A stretch of DNA of 31,339 nt, from positions 1-31,339 of the forward strand of contig JANRKT010000066.1 of NCBI GenBank assembly GCA_033763355.1, read 5' to 3'. How positions within the stretch are numbered: position 1 is the first letter of the stretch; every line of letters starts with the position of its first letter. The notes under the pieces were generated by a model. It saw only the letters and a list, made by a program, of their open reading frames with translations. It searched no databases and was not told the origin of the DNA. A program made the translations under genes and the position numbers. Origin of the DNA: JANRKT01 sp033763355 (lineage in GTDB: Bacteria > Bacteroidota > Bacteroidia > Chitinophagales > Chitinophagaceae). Of this stretch, positions 25,884 to 31,339 are shown in pieces.

Positions 25884-26450
25884 ATGTTTATTGAACCCAA
25901 CATCAGGGGCCACGGCAGGGGCTGGATTGAAGTGATATGCGGCTCCATGTTCTCAGGCAAAACAGAAGAACTCATCAGACGCCTCAAAAGGGCTAAGATT
26001 GCTAACCTGAAAACAGAGATTTACAAACCCATGATTGATACCCGCTATGACGAAAACAATATTGTTTCGCATGATGAAAATAAAATCATTTCTACGCCGG
26101 TAAACAATTCACAAAATATATTGCTGCTGGCGCAGGGTGTTGATGTGGTAGGTATTGACGAAGCCCAGTTTTTTGATGCCGAAATAGGACGTGTATGCGA
26201 TACACTTGCACTGCGTGGCATCAGGGTAATTGTTGCCGGGCTTGACATGGATTACCAGACCAAACCATTTGGCCAAATGCCGCAACTGCTTGCCATGGCC
26301 GATTACATTACCAAGCTGCATGCTATTTGTGTAAAATGCGGGCATATTGCCAATTACTCCTACCGTAAGAACAATCAAAGCGGGCAGGTAGTATTGGGCG
26401 AAAAAGATATTTATGAGCCGAGGTGCAGAAAGTGTTATTATGAAGACTGA
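25884..26450 (+). CDS. tdk: Thymidine kinase, type II
   Basis: 188 residues. P-loop GSMFSGKTEELIRRL near residues 21-35, the catalytic DEAQFFD block, VAGLDMDYQTKPFGQMP, and a zinc site with Cys pairs in CVKCGH and CRKCYYED at the C-terminus. It phosphorylates thymidine to dTMP in the salvage pathway. Length and all motifs are typical of the human TK1-like bacterial enzymes. It is divergent from the hypothetical gene at 24984-25802 and is followed by a large palindrome before ccmB. Confidence 0.97.
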   Translation: MFIEPNIRGHGRGWIEVICGSMFSGKTEELIRRLKRAKIANLKTEIYKPMIDTRYDENNIVSHDENKIISTPVNNSQNILLLAQGVDVVGIDEAQFFDAEIGRVCDTLALRGIRVIVAGLDMDYQTKPFGQMPQLLAMADYITKLHAICVKCGHIANYSYRKNNQSGQVVLGEKDIYEPRCRKCYYED

Positions 26451-26494
26451 TATAAAATCTTATTAAGTATTAACGTCTTGTGCTATCGAAAACC

Positions 26495-26576
26495 CTATGT
26501 GTTTGCCTATGTACCTATGAATCTATGTGGTGAAATTTTACCACATAGTCACATAAGAAACATAGAAACCACATAG
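26495..26576. repeat. 82-bp imperfect palindrome built of CTATGT/ACATAG units
   Basis: The left arm (26495-26531) holds CTATGT-type units at 26495, 26507, 26515 (as CTATGA) and 26523. The right arm (26540-26576) holds ACATAG-type units at 26543, 26551 (as ACATAA), 26560 and 26571. The centre is a perfect 9-bp pair, CTATGTGGT and ACCACATAG, around GAAATTTT. It lies 44 bp after tdk and 15-65 bp before the candidate ccmB starts. It could fold into a long hairpin in RNA and end tdk transcription, or be a dispersed intergenic repeat. Confidence 0.8.
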
Positions 26577-26641
26577 CATGAAAAAAAATATTGCCGGTTT
26601 TATCCATTTATCACTATAACCCTTTAAAAAAATTATCAGTA

Positions 26642-27301
26642 TTGTCATTTCATAAAATCATCGCCCTCTTCAAAAAAGACATCCTGCTGGAACTACGTCA
26701 GCAATACAGCTTTTACGGCATTATATTATATATAGCCTCTACCACCTTTGTTTTATACCTCGCTATGGAGCAGCCTGAAGCGGAAGTATGGAATGGTCTG
26801 TTCTGGATGATACAATTGTTTATTTGCGTAAACGCTGTGGCCAAAAGCTTTTTGCAGGAAAGCAAGGGACGCCTGCTGTATTTTTATTCCATCAGCAGCC
26901 CTACAGAGTTCATACTTTCCAAACTGCTGTACAATGTTTTGCTGATGCTGATGATGACCCTGCTAAGCCTTTTGCTCTTTTTTGCATTCCTCGGCATACC
27001 CACATCCAAAGCTTTTCTATTTGCAGGCATTGCACTGCTCGGTGGTTTTGGTCTCAGCCTGGTGTTTACCCTCCTTGCCGCCATTTCATCCAAGGCGCAG
27101 CAGCAGGCATCGCTCATGGCTATACTGGGCTTTCCCATCATTATTCCGCAACTGCTTTTACTGATGCGTATTTCCAAAGCCGCTTTTGGAGAAGTGTTTC
27201 GTGAAGGCGTTTTTGTACAAAGCCTTTTACTGCTGCTGGCACTCGATGCTATGGTAGTAGTACTGTCTGTTATTCTTTTTCCTTTTTTGTGGAAAGATTG
27301 A
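26642..27301 (+). CDS. ccmB: Heme exporter / cytochrome c maturation protein CcmB
   Basis: About 219 residues with six hydrophobic helices and the CcmB opening (FKKDILLELRQQY). The family is the membrane part of the CcmAB ATP-driven transporter that drives release of holo-CcmE during c-type cytochrome assembly. There is no ATG near the start. I chose TTG 26642 because family members begin about ten residues before the KKD motif; an upstream TTG at 26591 in frame would add 17 residues and lie almost against the palindrome. The ATPase gene ccmA is not in the window. ccmC lies 180 bp downstream. Confidence 0.9.
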   Translation: MSFHKIIALFKKDILLELRQQYSFYGIILYIASTTFVLYLAMEQPEAEVWNGLFWMIQLFICVNAVAKSFLQESKGRLLYFYSISSPTEFILSKLLYNVLLMLMMTLLSLLLFFAFLGIPTSKAFLFAGIALLGGFGLSLVFTLLAAISSKAQQQASLMAILGFPIIIPQLLLLMRISKAAFGEVFREGVFVQSLLLLLALDAMVVVLSVILFPFLWKD

Positions 27302-27387
27302 AATTTATTCAAGGAATACAAACTGGTTTTAAATTTATATGATTAATGACTGGCCGGCATGGAGTAATTCTTAATTCACAACTCCTA

Positions 27388-27419
27388 TTTCTTACTTCGG
27401 AATACAGCCCCTAAATTTG
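27388..27419 (+). promoter_or_regulatory. Bacteroidota-type promoter of ccmC
   Basis: TTTC at 27388-27391, exactly 20 nt, then TAAATTTG at 27412-27419, a perfect TAnnTTTG. The start would lie about 55 nt before the ccmC ATG. It implies ccmC and the ccmD-like gene can be transcribed without ccmB. Confidence 0.55.
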
Positions 27420-27481
27420 CCGCACCAATCAGTCGCCCCGCAACCTGCCTGAAAAAGGACGATAGATAACATGGAATCATT

Positions 27482-28177
27482 ATGCAAAAATCCTGGTGGA
27501 AAATAGCCTGCATCATTTTACTCATCTATACCATTGTTGCAGGGTTTTTAATGCCGGTTCCGGCGCTGCGCCAGTTGCAGGAAACCATACGCAACCTTTA
27601 TTTTCATGTGTGCATGTGGTTTGCCATGATGATACTTTTTACCGTGTCTGCTGTAAACAGCATCAAATACCTCCGCCATACAAAGCTCATCCATGATGTT
27701 AAAGCCGGCGAATACGCATCAACCGGGATTGTAATGGGTTTATTAGGTTATGCCACCGGTTCCATCTGGGCCAGCTATACCTGGGCCGATCCCAACAATC
27801 CGGCTTACGCATCATTCGGTTCCATTGTAAGGGAGCCCAAGCTCATCGGCGCAGCAATGGCGCTGCTTATTTACTTTGCTTATTTTGTTTTAAGGAGTTC
27901 CATAACTGATATTGATAAAAGGGCAAGGGTAAGTGCGGTATATAATATTTTCGCCTATGCTATGCTGTTCCCTTCCATCTGGATTGTGCCGCGGCTGTTA
28001 CCAAGCCTGCACCCCGGGCAGGAAGGAAACCCTGCGCTGAACTTTAACGATATTGATGCCGGGATGAGGATGGTGTTTTACCCCGCAGTAATCGGGTGGA
28101 CATTGCTTGGCGTATGGATCACCACTTTAAAAATCCGTTTAAAGAAAATAGCTGATAAAAATATTTTACATGCTTAA
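27482..28177 (+). CDS. ccmC: Cytochrome c assembly protein CcmC with altered WWD region
   Basis: 231 residues, six membrane helices. Family heme ligands are present: His 42 (LYFHVCMW) and His 177 (SLHPGQ). The stretch where E. coli CcmC has its tryptophan-rich WWD motif reads TGSIWASYTWADPNNP followed by SIVREPKLIG, keeping two Trp but not the WGxWWxWD core. CcmC handles heme at the outer face of the inner membrane and loads it onto CcmE. The overlap of 8 bp with the following ccmD-like gene indicates coupled translation. The call is safe from the helices and histidines; the altered motif may be normal for this phylum. Confidence 0.9.
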   Translation: MQKSWWKIACIILLIYTIVAGFLMPVPALRQLQETIRNLYFHVCMWFAMMILFTVSAVNSIKYLRHTKLIHDVKAGEYASTGIVMGLLGYATGSIWASYTWADPNNPAYASFGSIVREPKLIGAAMALLIYFAYFVLRSSITDIDKRARVSAVYNIFAYAMLFPSIWIVPRLLPSLHPGQEGNPALNFNDIDAGMRMVFYPAVIGWTLLGVWITTLKIRLKKIADKNILHA

Positions 28178-28406
28178 GAAAACAAACAGTTTTGTATTTA
28201 CGATTTTGCTTTCATTCATCAGCATTACCCTTTTTGCACAGGAGGAAGGCGGAAAAGCTGAAATGGCCGATACCATGCGCAGCAACGGTAAGATTTATGT
28301 GGTGGTTGCCGTTTGCCTTACCATTTTAATTGGATTGCTATTGTACCTTATACGCCTGGACAGAAAGATTTCGAAGATGGAGAAGTTGGGGGGCGGTGGG
28401 CAGTAG
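28170..28406 (+). CDS. CcmD-like small membrane protein
   Basis: 78 residues. Signal-like N-terminus ending in LFAQ (about residue 24), a short acidic linker, one transmembrane helix (about 43-62, VVVAVCLTILIGLLLYLI) and a basic tail LDRKISKMEK. CcmD is a small one-helix protein that helps release heme-loaded CcmE from CcmABC. This protein differs from the proteobacterial form in having an apparent cleavable signal, but the position directly behind ccmC with an 8-bp overlap and the LIRLDRKISKME tail support the call. Confidence 0.82.
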   Translation: MLKKTNSFVFTILLSFISITLFAQEEGGKAEMADTMRSNGKIYVVVAVCLTILIGLLLYLIRLDRKISKMEKLGGGGQ

Positions 28407-28438
28407 GCAGTCTGCAGTACACAGTAAGCAGTCTGCAG
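28401..28438. repeat. Two 17-bp direct copies overlapping the ccmD-like stop codon
   Basis: CAGTAGGCAGTCTGCAG at 28401-28417 and CAGTAAGCAGTCTGCAG at 28422-28438 differ at one base, period 21. The first copy contains the TAG stop codon at 28404-28406. Confidence 0.75.
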
Positions 28439-28524
28439 CCGGTAATGATGTAATTGAAGTGTTATTAAATTGAAAGTTTTGCCTTTTTATTTTTGACTTT
28501 TGCTCTTCTTACATCTTTTCAACA

Positions 28525-28550
28525 ACTGGTGACTGAAGACTGGCGACTGA
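28525..28550. repeat. Two 12-bp direct copies ahead of glutamate dehydrogenase
   Basis: ACTGGTGACTGA at 28525-28536 and ACTGGCGACTGA at 28539-28550, one mismatch, period 14. Together with the unit at 28401 they show that the 206-bp gap between the ccmD-like and glutamate dehydrogenase genes is made of short degenerate repeats; no gene is seen in it. Confidence 0.65.
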
Positions 28551-28612
28551 TAACCTATAATTCAAAAATTCTTGCTTGCATATAGAAAAATCTCTAACCT
28601 AAAATTTAAACC

Positions 28613-30025
28613 ATGTCAGGAGAATACAGTTTTTTCGGCGCAGTTGAAAAAAGTTTCGACAAAGCGGCTAAGTTTACCAAATGGGACACAGGTACACTGG
28701 AACAGATCAAACAATGTAATGCAGTTTACCGCATGCACTTCCCGGTTAAGATCGGCGACAAGATAGAAGTCATCAAAGCTTACCGTGTACAGCATTCGCA
28801 CCACAAGCTGCCCTGTAAAGGCGGTATCCGTTTTGCTACAACGGTAAATTTAGATGAAGTAATGGCGCTTGCTGCACTAATGACGTACAAATGCGCTATT
28901 GTAAACGTTCCTTTTGCCGGAGCTAAAGGCGGTATTACCATTGACCCCCGCAAATACACGCCATACGAACTGGAAAAAATTACCCGCCGTTATACATCAG
29001 AGTTAATCAAGAAAAATTTTATCGGCCCCGGCATTGATGTGCCCGCACCCGATTACGGAACCGGCGAAAGGGAGATGGCATGGATAGTGGATACTTACAT
29101 CAGCATGCGGCCGGGTGAAATTGATGCATTGGGCTGTGTAACCGGAAAACCTGTAACGCAGGGTGGCGTACGCGGAAGGCGTGAAGCAACAGGCTTAGGC
29201 GTATTTTACGGACTGCGGGAAGTTTGCAATATGCCCGATGTGATGAAGAAACTGGGATTGGCAACAGGTGTGGAAGGAAAAACAGTTGCGGTGCAGGGCC
29301 TGGGCAATGTGGGTTACCACTCTGCAAAATTTTTCCAGGAAGCGGGGGCGAAAATTGTGGGCCTTGCAGAATACGAAGGCGCTATCTGGAGCAAAGATGG
29401 TTTGGATGTGGATGCGGTATTCAATCACCGCAAAGCAACAGGGTCAATACTGAATTTTCCCGGTGCAAACAATTTTGCAAAAAGCACTGATGCGCTGGAA
29501 ATGGAATGTGACATCCTCATACCCGCTGCTTTGGAAAATGTTATTAACGGGGAGAATGCACCACGGGTAAAAGCAAAAATTATTGGAGAAGCAGCCAATG
29601 GCCCGCTTACACCCGAAGCAGATGAAATATTTATACAAAAGGGCATACTGGTTGTGCCAGATATGTATTTAAATGCAGGCGGTGTAACTGTGAGTTATTT
29701 TGAATGGCTGAAAAACCTGAGCCATGTACGTTATGGCCGCATGGAAAAACGCTTTACTGAAAACCAGAACCGCCAGATGCTGGAACAGATAGAAGAGTTT
29801 ACCGGCAAAAGGGTAACAGGTAAAGAACGGGATGAAATTGTGCACGGCCCTGAAGAAGTTGACCTGGTGCGCAGCGGCCTTGAAGAAACCATGATAACAG
29901 CCACCCGTGAAGTAATGGATTGCTGGAAAGCCAATGAAGGGATACCCGATATGCGTACCGCGGCTTATGTGGTAGCCATTAATAAAGTAGGTGTGAGTTA
30001 TGCAGAGCTGGGGATTTTCCCGTAG
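28613..30025 (+). CDS. gdhA: Glutamate dehydrogenase (Glu/Leu/Phe/Val family)
   Basis: 470 residues. Substrate-binding CKGGIRF, the catalytic lysine in PFAGAKGGI, GPGIDVPAPDYGTGEREMAW, the TGKPVTQGG motif and a Rossmann domain with VQGLGNVGYHSA (glycine-rich, GxGxxG). It interconverts glutamate with 2-oxoglutarate and ammonia. It is somewhat longer than the common form of about 420-450 residues because of a helical insert near 390-425, which I take to be normal for the group in Bacteroidota. The acidic residue after the second beta-strand (LAEYEG) suggests NAD rather than NADP, which is inference. Single-gene unit, followed by a hairpin terminator. Confidence 0.95.
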   Translation: MSGEYSFFGAVEKSFDKAAKFTKWDTGTLEQIKQCNAVYRMHFPVKIGDKIEVIKAYRVQHSHHKLPCKGGIRFATTVNLDEVMALAALMTYKCAIVNVPFAGAKGGITIDPRKYTPYELEKITRRYTSELIKKNFIGPGIDVPAPDYGTGEREMAWIVDTYISMRPGEIDALGCVTGKPVTQGGVRGRREATGLGVFYGLREVCNMPDVMKKLGLATGVEGKTVAVQGLGNVGYHSAKFFQEAGAKIVGLAEYEGAIWSKDGLDVDAVFNHRKATGSILNFPGANNFAKSTDALEMECDILIPAALENVINGENAPRVKAKIIGEAANGPLTPEADEIFIQKGILVVPDMYLNAGGVTVSYFEWLKNLSHVRYGRMEKRFTENQNRQMLEQIEEFTGKRVTGKERDEIVHGPEEVDLVRSGLEETMITATREVMDCWKANEGIPDMRTAAYVVAINKVGVSYAELGIFP

Positions 30026-30049
30026 AAGAAAAAATGAAAAGTATAAAGT

Positions 30050-30079
30050 AAAAAGCGTTGGTTAATACCGGCGCTTTTT
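30050..30079 (+). terminator. Rho-independent terminator after gdhA
   Basis: AAAAAGCG at 30050-30057 pairs with CGCTTTTT at 30072-30079, and GGT/ACC in the loop extends it. It lies 24 bp after the stop codon and ends in a T run. Confidence 0.75.
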
Positions 30080-30142
30080 GTATTAATAATAGTATGGTAA
30101 CTCTGGTATGTAAAAGTATTTGAAAAGATCAATTTCCCTCCA

Positions 30143-30212
30143 CGATGAGCCACACAACTACCCCTTGCACCATTAACACATTTTAAATATCTTCACCCAG
30201 CACAGCAGCAAT
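30143..30212. repeat. 70-bp direct repeat, copy A
   Basis: Aligns without gaps to 31061-31130 with about 9 differences in 70 (87 percent). The most conserved part is CCCCTTGCACCA, then TAACACATTTTAAATA and CTTCACCC. It ends 41 bp before the start codon of the DUF6891-like gene. Confidence 0.85.
30165..30195 (+). promoter_or_regulatory. Promoter-like core in repeat copy A
   Basis: TTG at 30165-30167, exactly 20 nt, then TATCTTCA at 30188-30195, which resembles the TAnnTTTG -7 box. The same spacing is kept in copy B. Proposed promoter of the DUF6891-like gene. Confidence 0.4.
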
Positions 30213-30253
30213 GGAGGTTCCGTTGGTGGCAATTTTAAAAGACCGTTTCCAAA

Positions 30254-30913
30254 ATGACACAAGACATCAAAAATGAAGCGTTAGAACAATTGGAGCTTGA
30301 CATAAAGTTTGGATTTGAAAATGAAGAAGAACTTTTTGACAGTATCAGAGAAATGTTTTATGGCGAAGACGATTTTGATGAAGTTTGGCTTAGACAAATC
30401 ATTTCTGAAAAATACAAACAACATCAAAAGGACAGTTTAACTTGGACAAGACCTACAGACTTTGACAAACTTGTCAAAACATTTGACGAATTAATAGAAG
30501 AGAAAATAGTTTGCTTGCACAAAGCAGGCTATACAAAACAAGATGGCGAAGGCGATTGTACGGAGACGATCGAAAAACTAAATGAACTTGGCGTAAAAGT
30601 AATTGGGTTTTGTTATTACCATTCACAAGACTTAGCAAGGGCGGTTGACCCTGACATAAGAAATTTATATTTGGGCTTCGACAGTCCAACACAGGACGAC
30701 AACGAAGCGTTACAAGTAGCTGACAAAATCGTTACGAAACTCAGAAAGAATGACTTTGAAGTAAGTTGGGCAGGAACGGTTGATCAAAGAATTGAAGTAA
30801 AAAATATCACATGGAGAAAAATTCCTGACAACGAAGAATGGGGTTCAAAAAGAGTAATAAAAATTTTGACCAATCAGGAAAATAGAAAGAAACCGTTTTG
30901 GAAATTCTGGTAA
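30254..30913 (+). CDS. DUF6891-like protein of unknown function, probably acquired
   Basis: 219 residues, soluble, acidic N-terminal half (LELDIKFGFENEEELFDSI). The later block AGYTKQDGEGDCTETIEKL, then GVKVIGFCYYHSQDLARAV and LYLGFDSP resembles DUF6891, a family without known activity, often single and scattered across distant bacteria. Base and codon use differ from the rest of the window: arginine is mostly AGA, and the gene is rich in GAC, AAA and ACA with few GC-rich codons. It is flanked by two copies of a 70-bp direct repeat, so I infer horizontal acquisition. No catalytic motif can be named. Confidence 0.75.
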   Translation: MTQDIKNEALEQLELDIKFGFENEEELFDSIREMFYGEDDFDEVWLRQIISEKYKQHQKDSLTWTRPTDFDKLVKTFDELIEEKIVCLHKAGYTKQDGEGDCTETIEKLNELGVKVIGFCYYHSQDLARAVDPDIRNLYLGFDSPTQDDNEALQVADKIVTKLRKNDFEVSWAGTVDQRIEVKNITWRKIPDNEEWGSKRVIKILTNQENRKKPFWKFW

Positions 30914-31060
30914 TTTTCGTCTCAGCGGACGGAAAACAGCCGCCAACAATATATGCTTGCCGCTATTACAAGCATTTGTACTGTTGCTTTACTACTGTTT
31001 GGGTTTGCGGTATTTAAAATGTTCAGCTCCATATCCCTGCCGGTTATTATACATTATCGC

Positions 31061-31130
31061 CGATGAACAACTCAGCAACCCCTTGCACCAGTAACACATT
31101 TTAAATACCTTCACCCTGCACAGCGGCAAT
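31061..31130. repeat. 70-bp direct repeat, copy B
   Basis: Second copy of the repeat at 30143-30212, same orientation, 848 bp apart edge to edge. It ends 18 bp before the ATG of the lipoprotein gene. The stretch 30914-31060 between the DUF6891-like gene and this copy holds no gene that I can see. Confidence 0.85.
31083..31113 (+). promoter_or_regulatory. Promoter-like core in repeat copy B
   Basis: TTG at 31083-31085, exactly 20 nt, then TACCTTCA at 31106-31113. The ATG at 31149 would lie about 30 nt downstream of the start of transcription. Confidence 0.45.
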
Positions 31131-31148
31131 TTACTGGCAGACTCCCTA

Positions 31149-31339
31149 ATGATTCGAATATTCATTTTACTGTTTAACTTTCTTCTGGTATCGTGTATTG
31201 ATGTCAGCAACACTAAGATGGGTGAAAAGATTGCTGACAGTGTACAAACCGATGCGAGTCAATATGTTTCAACAATTGACACAACTATCTGGATCAGTAA
31301 CTTCAGGCAATTTCGTGAGGCTGTCTATCATCGCAACAA
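31149..31339 (+). CDS. Putative lipoprotein, N-terminal fragment
   Basis: The frame opens at ATG 31149 and runs 63 codons to the window end with no stop. The first 16 residues are a lipoprotein signal: MIRIFILLFNFLLVSC, with lipobox LVSC, then a polar stretch (IDVSNTKMGEKIADS, later TIDTTIWISNFRQF). It is probably anchored in a membrane through the Cys at residue 16. No family can be named from this fragment. It is preceded by repeat copy B, as the DUF6891-like gene is by copy A. Confidence 0.7.
   Translation, partial: MIRIFILLFNFLLVSCIDVSNTKMGEKIADSVQTDASQYVSTIDTTIWISNFRQFREAVYHRN

Noticed and set aside
26495..26576. CRISPR array
   Set aside because: The units are only about 6 bp, spaced 8-12 bp and inverted about a centre, not 23-47 bp direct repeats with unique spacers.
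30914..31148. Integron attC site around the DUF6891-like gene
   Set aside because: No paired core sites of the RYYYAAC and GTTRRRY type could be found by eye, so a classical integron cassette is not supported.

Overview
The window looks like chromosomal DNA from a Bacteroidota bacterium, most likely of the Chitinophagaceae or a near relative. The reasons are: Bacteroidota-type promoters (TTTG/TTTC, about 20 nt, TAnnTTTG) at several places, almost no Shine-Dalgarno sequences, several TTG and GTG starts, a PorW/SprE-like type IX secretion protein, an OmpA with thrombospondin-type-3 repeats, and the gene neighbourhoods. No tRNA, rRNA, CRISPR array, insertion sequence or prophage was recognised.

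Layout. (1) 1-10160, cell envelope: a bactofilin (cut by the window start) behind a small membrane protein that resembles the anchor half of an M23 peptidase, both leftward; a rightward PorW/SprE-like TPR protein and a class A penicillin-binding protein; a strong bidirectional terminator at 6460-6491; then leftward OmpA/TSP3 protein, short RlpA-like protein and an L,D-transpeptidase. (2) 10483-17799, a rightward metabolic cluster of seven genes: SDR dehydrogenase, ROK kinase, UPF0309/SIS sugar-phosphate protein, FAD-dependent oxidoreductase, phosphotriesterase-fold hydrolase, MetE-core-like zinc protein and UlaG-like metallo-beta-lactamase hydrolase. It has no transporter or regulator in view, and its pathway is not one I can name. 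It is the best candidate here for an undescribed system. (3) 17837-23657, a tight leftward five-gene operon for nucleotide sugars: DegT-type aminotransferase, UDP-glucose dehydrogenase, UDP-glucuronate decarboxylase, TviB/WbpA-type dehydrogenase and dTDP-glucose dehydratase, without any glycosyltransferase. (4) 23752-30025, housekeeping: Kdo transferase, an unknown leftward gene overlapping it tail to tail, thymidine kinase, cytochrome c maturation genes ccmB, ccmC and a ccmD-like gene, and glutamate dehydrogenase. (5) 30026-31339, a more AT-rich accessory end: a DUF6891-like gene and the start of a lipoprotein gene, each preceded by a copy of a 70-bp direct repeat that contains a promoter-like core.

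Working together: region 1 builds, shapes and remodels peptidoglycan and the outer membrane. Region 3 and waaA supply activated sugars and the inner core of surface glycans. In region 2 the sequence supports a sugar-acid or lactone catabolic route (oxidation, two different lactonase folds, a sugar kinase and a sugar-phosphate binding protein), with a methionine-synthase-like zinc enzyme whose role is unexplained.
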